From: Cristatella mucedo
Lineage: Eukaryota; Bryozoa; Phylactolaemata; Cristatellidae
NCBI GenBank assembly: GCA_009760855.2
Contig: WPIO01000008.1
Span: 2,951,001-3,015,000, forward strand
Reading direction: 5' to 3'
Length of the DNA: 64,000 nt
In this document: piece by piece, positions 1 to 21,060 of the stretch
How the letters are laid out: every line of letters begins with the position of its first letter
Position numbering within the stretch: the first letter of the stretch is position 1
Position numbers and translations under genes: made by a program
Notes under the pieces: generated by a model
The model's database searches: none
Told to the model about the DNA's origin: nothing
What the model saw: only the letters and a program-made list of their open reading frames with translations

Positions 1-1335
1 ATTATTTTTAAAGCTACCGTGGTTTCTAGTCAGGCCCGAACTTGCTCGGGACACTGGTGGTAGGAAATACTTACTTAATTATCCTGTCGAGGTGTCGACA
101 GTACACCAAATCTGGGCCCTAATGACAGGCAGGAGTGCTAACCTTCTGTATCGTGATCATGAATTTGTTGAAAGCTGCAGTTTTCAGTTCCACTGCTTGC
201 AACCTCGGATGTTATCAAGTAAGGTAGCTTTATAGTTGAGCATCCGCCTGTCCAGCTTCGAGCTTTCTGACGTCGTGTTTTCCTGTTCAAGAAAGTTGAC
301 ATTGCCAGTTTTTTATTTATTTATTTAGTCTCAGCTGCTCAGTCTACTGCATCTTCCAACTTTTCCCTGGTTTATTTCGTCCATTTAGCTGTGAAAGCTC
401 GGACGATCTGATGACTAACTTCAAATAGCCTTTTCTAAATTCTACTGGAGTTTGGCCGGTTATTTACAGCCTGCCAGCATACGGTGGATGGTCATAGAAA
501 GTCACTCTTTACGATACTATCAGCAATTGCTTAAAAAAACTGAAAGTGATGTATGGTATTGGAGACACGGGTATCGATAGTTGCAAACAATAACTTTGGT
601 AATCACAAGAATGTAAACTAGCTTGATGACTCCCGAATTTTGTCTTTATTCTAGTTTTCCTTGCCCCTTCTTTATTCTAGTTTTCCTTACCCCTTCTGCC
701 CAGTAGCCAAATGGCAAGGTTAATGCACTCAACCTGGTATTGTGAGTGTGTGCAAACCCGGGAGTACCAGTTGCCTTAGCTGCCTTGTGTGGAGGGCTTA
801 CAAGCCTGAGGCTGCTGGGTGACATGCAGTTTAGCTTGGGAAGTCATAAAGGTGCCGCAGTGCTGTTTGGTGTGTGCATCAGCTGCCACAGTGCTGCGTT
901 CGCGAGGCATATGCAAGTTCTGTCGGGTGTAGACCCCAACACAAAGTGCATGGATGTTAGCCAATGCACCTTTGCCAGTAGGAAGCTGGTCCGAGTGCAG
1001 TTTCGTGATCGAGTCGAAAACAGATGCCAACTTGGCAGGTTCTAACCTGTACTGTGACTCATAACTGTATGGCACTCCAGTCCTATTCCAGCAGTAAGGC
1101 TCTTGCATTACTTTAGGCATGTCGTGGGTTTGAGCTTTGGATCAGGCATTTTTTTATTGTCTGCTTTTTATGCCCTGCCCTGATGGCAGTAGGGATGCGA
1201 CATTCTAGCAGTGCTGGCGATATAGGCGAGTGCATGTCCAATGTGAAAAGCCTTGCGAATAACTGGCCTGTCTTTTCATGTCGAACCCGGTAGTGACATT
1301 CAGACCACTGCTGCCACTACCCTGTTACGCTGTAG
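1..1335. other. Intergenic or intronic sequence with no recognisable gene
   Basis: I looked here for the PAZ-side exons of the Argonaute that starts at 2293 and found none, so they lie left of the window or are unrecognisable. Weak tRNA-like, B-box-like stretches occur near 1110-1140 (GTCGTGGGTTTGAG) and 700-760. They are probably decayed SINEs. Confidence 0.5.
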
Positions 1336-1563
1336 AACTTCATGTGCTTATGCATGCTGACACTGTGCATGCTGCCACTAACCACATTTGCATGCTGACC
1401 CTGTGCATGCCACCCCTAACCATATTATTCATTTTGTTTGTTTTTCAAGCATGATTTTACTTACCATTCAATTGCATTTCCCTTTGCAGCAAATGTAAAG
1501 CCCCTAGAAAGAGATTAAGTTCTCTGAGGGCGCTTTATCAAGTGCAATATTATTATTATTATT
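1336..1563 (+). repeat. LINE-1-type element, 3' end only (family called LINE-A here)
   Basis: This is a 5'-truncated 3' UTR that recurs throughout the window. It has the TGCATGCTGACC/GTGCATGC repeats, then AAATGTAAAGC..CCTAGAAAGAGATT..TTCTCTGAGGGCGCTTT, then (ATT)n. The conserved end can fold into a hairpin (AAAGCGCC with GGCGCTTT in better copies, plus an inner AGAGA/TCTCT stem). The full-length relative is at 52000-53962. Confidence 0.85.
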
Positions 1564-2292
1564 AATTTTCTATGAGGGTTCGGGGCTCTGGAGGTTAAGC
1601 GTTTATTCAGCGTTGCACTCGCTTGTTGTCATTGGCGCTGATTCGTGCAATGATCGATCGTTAGCTGTCAATTAGCAGCACAACACATTTAGTTAGACCG
1701 CTTGCGTTGAGCTCTGATCACTTGGGCTGCAAACCTTTTTGCAAAGCTTTGCAAACCAAACTAGCCATTTGCTTACATGCAATTCTCGTGCCACCTTGAC
1801 AATAAGGCCACCGAGGGGTTTTACTCTGTCCTGATCCCACGGTTTAGCAGCGAGCTATATTAAGTTAACATCAACCAGCGACCAAATTTGTCTCTCCCAG
1901 AGCAGTGATGTTGACGATGTAGACCGACTAAAACCAGCAAATGCTCCCTTGTTGGCAAAGCTATATCTAGTGTTAAGGGCACCCAGTGGTTTGGCACTCG
2001 GCTACTGGCCAATGCCTGCCGCCAGTGGTCCGTCAAGCCGGTGGCAGTCCCTGCCTCGGACTGCCGGGGGCCGGGTGGCGGCTTGTTAAGCCAGATACCC
2101 CCACCGGAAGTTGAGGTATTGGAAACCGCACTGAGGCTTTTGGTAGGCTGGTAGCCCTGGTGAACCACCAGGATTGCTTGCCACCACTGTTGCCTTTCAT
2201 GTAAGAGTCGCGATCCTCCCACCGATGGAGCTGACCATTGCTTGATTTGGATAAAGGAAAGATTGTCACGTCTAGCCACGTGTTTTTCTTAG

Positions 2293-12453
<10,161 letters not shown>

Positions 12454-13884
12454 GTAATTTGGCGTTTGGATTTCAGCTGCTACTCTTGTGGCAGCCACAG
12501 CCTCAATGGACACTGGCGACTTTTGATCCTGTTAGGCCAAGCTGGCGACCCTTCATACAGTCTATAGCCGACTATACAGTAGCCACTTCTTCTGTCGTCG
12601 CTCCCTAAAAAAAAAGTATTGTGTGTTGTTCACATCTCAGCTGGTTCGGGCATTTTCCTATCTCTGTGAGTGCCAGAAATGATAGTGTGGCCATCTGAGA
12701 ATTCTAGAGGCAGGCACTAAACGTGTAAGCATAGTCGGGATGTGGCTGCCAAAGTTCTGTCTGTTTGGGCTTGTGCATTGACGTTACTGAGGGATGGAGT
12801 GCATTTGTACAATTTAGTCATCGTTTTAGTTTTGATTTTGGGGCGTGGTGCATGACTAGCAAGATGGCTCTTATGATGTAAGATCCGATGATTTGCTGTT
12901 GCCACTTCCACTCAGGCTATGCAATATATTGGTGGATTTTCTTTGCTGATGAGTCTGTCTGGGCTGGTGATACACACCCGAGAATAGTGGGCAACTGTCC
13001 TGGATTTGCTATGCAATTTTGCATAACGCCTTGGCGTAATGTAGTAATGCATAGTAATACATTGCTGCAACGCCATGTAATGTTGCCCCACCATGGTAGT
13101 GATGGTGCTACTGGTATCCGGGATTGAGTGCCGTTGGTGTTAAGAATATGACTGCAAGTAATGAATGAGCTGTCTGGCGTCTTGCGATCTAGCAGCTGTA
13201 TAGCTTGATTCGGCTGTTTATTTCCGGCTGATTCGGCCCGGGTGCTGCGAGAGCTCTCGCAGTCAACATTCGGCCTTGTGCGCGCACCATGTTTGGCAGC
13301 TGCACAGATACATATCAGAGCAGGCATGTCCGGTATTAATCGATTCTGACTCGCAGATGCTGCGTTTTCTGGCCTTTTTTGTATGTTGGGACCGATTGAG
13401 AACCGACTTGTGCTTAGCCTTGCTTTTAAGAAGACCCCTTTACTTTCTGGGCAGCCTGGAAGTGGTTGTCAGTCCACCGGGTGGGAACATCCATGTTAGC
13501 GCTAGGCTTTCATGCATGCCCAAGCACATGCACTGTCAAGAGTCTTGAAACTTAGTGTCACTGCAAAGAACCTGCAGTTCCGGACAGTCTGCAAGCAGAC
13601 TACAGTTGGAGTTTCAGTCGTGCATATTTATTGTACTACGATATTTGATGTAAGAACATGTGCAACTGCTTTGTTAGAAAGTGTATAAAGTATTTTACAT
13701 AATTTGAAATCGCTTGTCTTTTCGTATACTCTGGTGAATCAAAAACTGCCGATTGGCATAAAAATGGTTTGCTGTTGTCATTAGAATATTTTTTAAATGG
13801 CGAGTTACGTTGCTCAGTCGGATGCTGCTGCTGGTTAATACTTAGCCGAATTACTGACACTTAATGTTAAATGCAGTATAGCAA
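12454..13884 (+). other. AGO 3' UTR and downstream sequence
   Basis: No further exon recognised. I saw no clear canonical AATAAA close to the stop codon, so the transcript end is undetermined. Confidence 0.4.
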
Positions 13885-14045
13885 AGATTTTAAAGTGGCT
13901 AGCAAGAGATTTAAGTTCCCTGGGGTTGCTATACAGATGTATTATTATTATAATTATTAGACAGGGACGAGAATCGAAAGCCGCTGTACTGTTAAGCAAC
14001 TCGACTGTTTTTGCATCAGGATGGTAACGGTCATGCTCGGACATA
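13885..14045. repeat. LINE/SINE hairpin tail (plus) abutting a tRNA-like SINE head (minus)
   Basis: 13885-13957 is the plus-strand 3' end (GGCTAGCAAGAGATTTAAG.., then (ATT)n). 13958-14045 reads on the minus strand as a tRNA-like head with CTTTCGATTCTCGTCCC as a B-box-like segment. Two elements inserted back to back are the simplest reading. Confidence 0.55.
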
Positions 14046-14144
14046 CCGAGAAAAGCTCTTCTTGCTTATCCAGCTTTCTGTCGTTAGGAAAAATATCGTT
14101 CTGTAGCTTCCTGCAGCCCTGTCCTGTCTTGTAGGATAATAATT

Positions 14145-14345
14145 ACAATAATAATAGGTTTTCTGTATTTCGCCCTTTCAGAACTAAAGATGCTTTACAG
14201 CTGTCATCAAGAGGATCAGTAACCAAAGTTCAATGGCATGCATTGCATCATGCTTAGACAAGCATGATAGCAAAACGATGATCATACCTAGGCCAGCATC
14301 CTAAAGCGAACGAGAAGACACCGGGGGCTGCATGGAGCAAAGAAG
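14145..14345 (-). repeat. LINE 3' end (family LINE-B), degraded
   Basis: Starts with (AATAAT) and runs through a TTTACAG..CTTAGACAAGCAT segment shared with 5110-5210 and 28490-28600. Confidence 0.55.
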
Positions 14346-14659
14346 AGTTTCGCTTGGCCGAAAGGAATGCAGCTATGCCTCTATTTGTTATTTGGTTACT
14401 TAACCTACTAGGATAAATTGCCTTTCAAGCAGCTCCAATCTGACGAATATAAGTTGCCTTGGCTACGTGCATTTGTGCCGACAATTCATTTGCTACTAAA
14501 TTTTCATGCTAAGTGCTTGGGCATTTACGAAAACCGCGTCTATAGTATAACGTGTCTAGGTCAAATACATTGACCTGATGATCAACACATCCTCTTATAG
14601 TCGCCCACTTGGAGTACAATTCTTCTGAAAAACGGGTTTATAAAGACTATAATGAATGA

Positions 14660-15235
14660 TAGTAAATATGACTTGAGCCTGAGATTGTGCCCTTCCAAGA
14701 GGCCTTTGTGTGACCACTCGTAAGGAAACATTAGGAAATATCACTTAACCAGGAGCCCTTACAAACTTCCACTCAAGTCTTCCTCCTATCTTTAGTATCG
14801 AAGATGTTCGAACGAGTAGTTGCACACCAGCTAAGCTCTTATTTTAAAACATAAAACCTAGTAAATTCCTTACGCGATTTAGAGCTAAACACTGTCATGG
14901 AGTTTGACGAGCGTCAACTTCCGTCCAAGGAAGGAATGTCGGCTTGGTTGAGTCTGTGATACCATAGGCTACAATGGATCCGTTTTTTCATGATTTCTAC
15001 TTTCCCACACGATATTGCAATCGCCGAGCTCTATATGAGTTTTCATCCTATGTAGCCGATACGTAAGTACATGTGCCTTGATCGCTGTCTGCCTTCCAGC
15101 ATCTTGGTTCTTTCAACATCCTTGCAGCCTTAAGTGCCCACATACTGGCTAGGCAGAAATAATTTGCAAGATTAATAGCAACAAGACAAGGCTAGCTGCT
15201 ACGGACAAAGCTGATATCACTGAAAATGGCAAGGC
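14660..15235 (+). repeat. LINE-A reverse-transcriptase relic
   Basis: Decayed matches to the intact LINE, including TATCGAAGATGTTCGAACGAGTAGTTGCACACCAGCTAAGCTC in pieces (compare the antisense of 53520-53580) and a mutated catalytic-box region near 15040-15075. Many stops. Confidence 0.6.
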
Positions 15236-15275
15236 TGTCACTCAAAATTTGCTCTGCGAATCATTTAAAAAAATA

Positions 15276-15444
15276 CTAGTTTATTAACAGCCTCATTTTT
15301 GTATAGCAGCAGAAGAGCCTTAAAGGCTATCGCCACGGCTTTCGGTGGCAATAAAGGATGTCTGGATGCCTGCGGCAGGATCGGACAAACGACCCCGGGA
15401 CCGAGGTCTTGAAAAGCAACCACCTTACCTATTTAGCCATCTTT
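15276..15444 (-). repeat. SINE-A copy, minus strand
   Basis: Same body as 6631-6805 (TTAACAGCCTC.., AGCAGAAGAGCC.., CGGTGGCAATAAAGGAT). The B box is damaged. Confidence 0.75.
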
Positions 15445-15547
15445 CTTATGCTTGGGTGTGCTATCACTATGAAGGTTAGTGCCACTAATCAATCTATACA
15501 CTTTCTACAGTCTGTGCAGCCTGCACAGGAAAAGATATAGTGCTGTA

Positions 15548-16174
15548 TACAGTCATCCCTCACCACTTCCGAGGCTTCACTCTACCGCAGTTTTTCCAAA
15601 TATCTTTATTAAAAAGTTGATCGAGATTGTGAAAATGATACAGCGCGTGCTCGGTTGTCTTGAGTCAATTACACACAGCTGCATCACAATTAAAATTACT
15701 GTACGTATGTCTATGTATTGCCGGTGGTCTGTATATTACGAGCACCCTCCCAAATCCTTCCACGTCAGGTGCAGCCTCATTGAGAGCAGTAATCTTGCTC
15801 TTCTTTGCCGTGCAGTACGCCTCTTCATCATCATCGAACAAATTCCACTATTTTCAAAAGTTAGTGGTTGCATGTAAAAACTGTGTATAATTAAATGTAC
15901 ACTAATAATATTATATTTGTAACGTCTTATTATGCCTTATTTTATCTAATATATTGGGTAATACGGGTGTAGTGGTAACCGAAAGGGTGTTATTTCCTGT
16001 CCAGAGGGCTATAATAATGTTAAAACCAAATTAGAGGCCATGAACAAGTTTTATATGCTTTAGTTGCGAAAATACTCAATTTGTAAACAAAGAATCAATC
16101 GTACTTCACAGGAAATTCACCTATTTCGGCAGAGTCTAGAACCAACTAACCTCGATAAGTGAGGGACGACTGTA
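15548..16174. mobile_element. Non-autonomous TIR DNA transposon, TA-flanked, about 620 bp
   Basis: Left end TA|CAGTCATCCCTCACCACTT and right end (read inwards on the minus strand) TA|CAGTCGTCCCTCACTTATC form terminal inverted repeats flanked by TA. CAGTC(A/G)TCCCTC ends with TA target duplication are characteristic of pogo/Tigger-type elements of the Tc1/mariner superfamily (recalled). No transposase ORF survives inside, so it is a MITE-like derivative. Confidence 0.75.
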
Positions 16175-16359
16175 TATACATTATAATGACACGGAAATAA
16201 AATATATGCTGTTGAGATGAGGTTATTCAACAGACTCAGGAATTAATGGCTGAAGAGCCTTATTGGCTGCATGAAGGGAGTCCGCTACCTATTCGCGAAT
16301 ACATGCGGAGCAGATTGGCTGCATTATCCTAGCAAGCCTGTTTTTTGGCAATGCCGCGT

Positions 16360-17460
16360 CGGTAAAAGTAGGCTGGCTTGACTGAAGAGCTGATGTGGTC
16401 ATCTATTGAAAAAGCCACTGTCGTGGGGGCGCCTAGACTCCGTGCTGAGCACCGGGGATATGCTGACAGAACAAGTTTGGAAGTTTAGGCTCGCCAATTA
16501 CTGGATAGCATGGATAGCACTTGGTTTTCCTTTCCGATAAGCTCGTATCCTAATTCAATTTGAGAAAGTTTGCTGTCTTCCAAGTTAATGTCTGAAATAC
16601 ATGTCTGAAATGCAAGGGGACAGGGCGAGTTTGAGGGAATTCAGGGAAGCTGATCAAAAGAGAAGCGCCACCGTGGCGCCTTCTGCATATAAACGAAAGT
16701 TCAGATTATCCTTGGCTATTATAGTTGCTAGAGGGAGATTATAAATAGTGAAACGTAGTGGACCTACAATGGATTCCTAGGTCACATCACGCTTGAAAGG
16801 TTCACTGGATGACCATTGGCTATGCCACACAATTCTTCTTTTGAGATATTACCAAAGCCATTTTAGCACAGTCTACGATGCCTAGGCGAGATGATGAGAG
16901 CTCAATAAAGATTTGGTGATTAGTGGGAACCAAAGCCGGCGAGATCTAGCAGATAAGCTTCACCTACGCTACCGATCCTGATATGGTCGCTATACATTCA
17001 CAGAAGTGCTGACTGTGGAGTTATTTGCTTTTAAACCCAGCTGGAATTGACGATCTGTTTATATTTTGGATATAAGAGTTTAGCTGATATGCCATTTTAA
17101 ACGTTCCTGTGTCTTCGATTGGAACGGCAGGAGGGAGACTGGGAGGAAATCGCTCAAGTTCTCTGGGGCTAGTATTGAATTATTCGTGAGTGAGTGGCCT
17201 GACAAAAGCCCCCTTAGAAGATACCGGGAAAGACCAGTTGCAGCTACGAAAAGGTGAGAGTTTTGCTGGCAGTGAGTAGGTTTTGAGGGTTCACGGCGTT
17301 AGTAGTCTTGTTAGGCTGAGGTAAACTTCGAAATGAGGCCAGTAGGGGCAGGCTTTAAGCTATTACGTCAATCTCGCTGACTAAGAAGCTAGGAAAAAAG
17401 ATCGGCTAGATCACTTTAAGGATGACTGCGTATGGTGGTGACTTGGCTGCAGTTCAGGAG
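16360..17460 (-). repeat. LINE-A reverse-transcriptase relic, antisense
   Basis: Aligns by eye with 52790-53640: GAGCTGATGTGGTC at 16390, GATGCCTAGGCGAGATGATGAGAG near 16880, and GGAGGGAGACTGGGAGG..GCTCAAGTTCTCTGG near 17135-17165. No intact frame. Confidence 0.65.
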
Positions 17461-17935
17461 ATGGATTTTGGTCGATATGGTGAGCGTTCCTGTTTGTCCT
17501 GCACTGCTGTACTGCTGGTTCTGTGTCGTATGCTGTGAAAGCGCGCTACGCAAGCAGGCAAAGTAAAGAAATCTTTGAAAACTCACGTGCATTCAACTGA
17601 AAAAGTACGTGGGTTTCGCCTTTGCTCACGTCGTATTCTACTCCTGCTCCTGATACAACTGAGCTCTCAGTAGAAGCACAGCCTTCACCGGCGAATACAT
17701 TCACATTAGTAGTTTACTGCAGTCGAAAAGTCGCAGTGGTACGGTGATAAAAAAACGAGAATACAGCATTGTGTACCACTTTGAGAGCTCAAAGTTGTTA
17801 TTTGAGGCGCTCCGCTTCGCCTGCAAAGGAAACTTGTCAACATACTAGTGATAGTGACATGAACGATTACAGCGCGCATCGAGCACGACTCGTGTGGTCC
17901 AACGAATGCTACGAGATAGAAGAGATTTGGATGCT

Positions 17936-18047
17936 GGATTTGTATATCTTATGTGTCAAATAAGGACATTTTATTATGACAGTCGGCAACTGGATTTGTA
18001 TATCTTATGTGTCAAATAAGGACATTTTATTATGACAGTCGGCAACT
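17936..18047. repeat. Perfect 56-bp tandem duplication
   Basis: 17936-17991 and 17992-18047 are identical 56-mers starting GGATTTGTATATC and ending GTCGGCAACT. Identity suggests a recent duplication or an assembly duplicate. Confidence 0.95.
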
Positions 18048-18179
18048 AGCTTCAAATGGTCGGCTGCTTAGGAAATGAAGGCTCCTCCTCCAAAGCATGT
18101 TGGAGTTGGGTTCGAGGCTAAACGGTCGGAGTAGCCGGCGAGCGCTGAATGCGAGAGACGAATAAGTATTCAGAAATGC

Positions 18180-18365
18180 AAGTCTCTGCTGCAAGAGACT
18201 GAGTGAGGTCTCTGCTGCAAGAGACTGAGGTCATGCGGAGGCATGACCTTTCAAGGCGGTGCACTTGAGGATGGGACGCCAGTGCAGGTCAGTGCAGAAA
18301 TGGTCACGTGAGTTGGTGCAGAAGTAGTCACGCGAGTCAGTGCAGTAGTTGTCTAACGTGAGACT
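18180..18365. repeat. Short direct repeats
   Basis: GTCTCTGCTGCAAGAGACTGAG occurs twice (18181-18232). Three related blocks built on AGT..GTGCAGAA(A/G)T(G/A)GTCACG follow at 18290-18350. No coding function apparent. Confidence 0.7.
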
Positions 18366-21060
18366 GGACCCGCAGCAGCCAACGCATAATTTCTTACATT
18401 TGGGCGCCGTACAGCTGCATTGGCCTGACGTGTCTTCCCGTTCAAGTCTGCTGTCGATAAATCATCTTACCGAATTTTGTTGTCGTGATAGTCTTGCGCC
18501 TAGCAATTCTGCTGAATAGGTTTGCACGCTGGCATTGTTCAAATGGCATTGCTATTTCAGTGGGTCAGGAAAATGTAGCCGTAGTTATCAAAGCGCTCTC
18601 ACTCAGCCCAGGAGCAGCCCAGGAGTCGGTGCTTCCAAAACCTATCGGCTGTCCTTGCTTAAGTAGTTTTATCCCTCAGCATCCCTGCATGGTCATCAGA
18701 CGCTTACAAGGGTTTTCCCAGATGGATTATTATTCAAGTGGATTAAAGTGGATTGCAATGGTGGCCCGGGTCTGTGAAGCCATTTCCGTGAGAGCGCACG
18801 AGCGCAATGACGTGAAATATAGTAGCTACGATTTAACGATCGCGTACCGCAATATTCACTCGAAATTTAATCTGTGCTCCGCCGATTTCCGGTCGATTTT
18901 CGCTTAGTGAAGAGTGGATTGCTTCGGATCGAGTATTTCGTCGAGCTGGTCCCGGTTACTTATACAAGCATTTATATAATACAGCTCAGAAATACCTAAA
19001 TACAGTTCCATACTGAACGTACACAATTTTTCTGAGTTAAAAAGTTCTCCACGACGGCCTAGGGGAATAACGTTTCAGATCTTACGAACTAAGCGTTCTA
19101 TATGACTCTGCTATGACTCACTGCGTCTTCGGTTATTATTTTATGTCGCTCGCCATCCTGTCCAGTTTCTTGTCGGCGGCACATAGGCAATGCAAGCAGA
19201 TACAGTAGATTTACGTCTGTCAATGGGCAGAAGGCAGCGAATAAGTTTAAAATAAACATCCGGCTGTGCGCATTCATGTGCAGTTCGCCAGCGGCAGAGC
19301 CCCTGGCGGGCGGTGGGGACGGGGCTTCAATTAGCATTATCAAGACTAAAATCTAAAATTAAAATACACAATTGATTATCAAGAAAGTTAGATAAAATAA
19401 AAAAGTTGAAACTAGCTAGCATAATTTGAAAGAGGCGATAGTACAGTGGTTTCTAGGCAGCATAGGCACCGGATGCGGTTACAGGTTTATGGCGGCTGGT
19501 CGCGTGGGACCGGTACACATTATCAAGGTATGCGCAGGCTACAGACTTTCTCTAAGCCGAAAGCACTCTGAAATTCGGTAGTGAAATAAAAACCTGGTTC
19601 AATTGACTGAAGATCTGTTTCTTTAGCTCCAATGCTCAAGCCCTTGCCCGGTGGGCACTCTAAGGCGAGTGGAGAGCTCCCTCGCGGAGACGCGATAATT
19701 TACTTCAGTGGCGTTTCCTTTTGTCAGAAGCGTCGTATGGTTTAAACTTAATTGACTGCGATAATTTCAACTATGCACTTTTTCGCTTGCCTGTTAGCAA
19801 TATGGAGGCTGTAGACTAAATAGCTGTCGATGCGGCTACGCACAGCAGTCAATCTCACTTGGCCTCCCCGTCCTCAAACTGCGTTGCACACAAAACGAGC
19901 TGTGTGGTTCCTTCACGCTGCAATCGGATTTAATTTGATTTATAGCTAGGCTGTCTGCACTTAGTGTCGCAGGCACGCGGTTGGGCTGATGTGATTGTAG
20001 TAGTCATGCCGGGTGACGTGGTGGTGGTGGTGGTAGAGGTGCACAAGGACGAGGGCCGGTCAGCTGATTCGTATCGTGCAATATCGTGTCACGGAGAACG
20101 GAAGATGTAGAGCGTGTGGCGAGCAGCGAAGAAAGCTTTTCCAAAGTACCGTTTCATTTGCGTGCCCTGTAGCAAGGGGTCACTCTCGATCGTTAGGCTC
20201 AAGTGCACGTGGGCGGCGGCCGTGGCCGTACCTGTAGGCCGCCGCCGCCGCCGCCCGTCGTCGTCGCCGCGAGTGCTCCCCGACTCGCTTCCTCCGCAGT
20301 CCGCAATCCCCGCTGACCGGCGGGCGCTGCGGCTAGCCGAGACGAAAATCTTCAGCCGTCCTGGTGTGCAGCTGCCTTATTGGACAGGCATTGCTGACAT
20401 CTGCAAGCCTCGTGTCAGCAGCCAGCTACTGCATCGCTTCTAGCGACGCTTATTTCGGGATTTTCGCAGTTTTTTGTGACACATTATTTACGCATAGAAG
20501 GGAGTGGTTCGGCGCGGTAGGGTAGCTACCTGTCTCGGTGAAGGTTAAGCAGCATGCCTAGGCTGGCAATGAAAGGAAAAATGGAGAGGAGACAGCGAGC
20601 GAAAAAAGACGAGGCTTTGGCAGCGAGTTGGCGAGGGTTTGCCCCGTGCTTGTGTCATTAGCCAGGCTGCAGAACCATTTATGCCGGTAGTTTTGCCGGG
20701 TAGTTTTGCATCCATAATATTACTACATTTATTATATTCATGATCTGGCTGGCAAGCTCCTGGTCCCACTTGGCGTTGGCCTACGCTTGGCTTGGCTCGT
20801 AGCTTTAGCTCAATGCATGAGTGCCCTCAGTGCCGTCCTCTGGTCATCGTCGTATCTCTACACTCGCTGCGCAGCGACTCGAGAGGTCCCAGCTCCCTGC
20901 TCTTCGCTTCGAGAGGAATGCCCCGATGATCCGATTCTCTTCGAGGGTTCTCAGCAGCAGCGTTGTCTCAGCGGCCTCAGCTCGGCTCTGGCGTCTTTCT
21001 TGCTGCTCATGCTGTCAGGTGTCAGCAGCAGTCGACGCTTGCTTTGCCTATCTATTGTAG
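18366..21060. other. No gene supported; upstream region of the TMEM244-like gene
   Basis: A 140-codon frame at 18485-18907 and a GC-rich frame at 20114-20443 are open, but they show no domain, signal peptide or splice context I can defend. A first exon for the gene starting at 21061 should lie here (about 11 residues ending in phase 0), but several weak ATG/GT pairs fit equally poorly. Confidence 0.4.

Noticed and set aside
18485-18907. 140-codon plus-strand frame
   Set aside because: No domain, no repeated motif, no splice evidence; length is compatible with chance.
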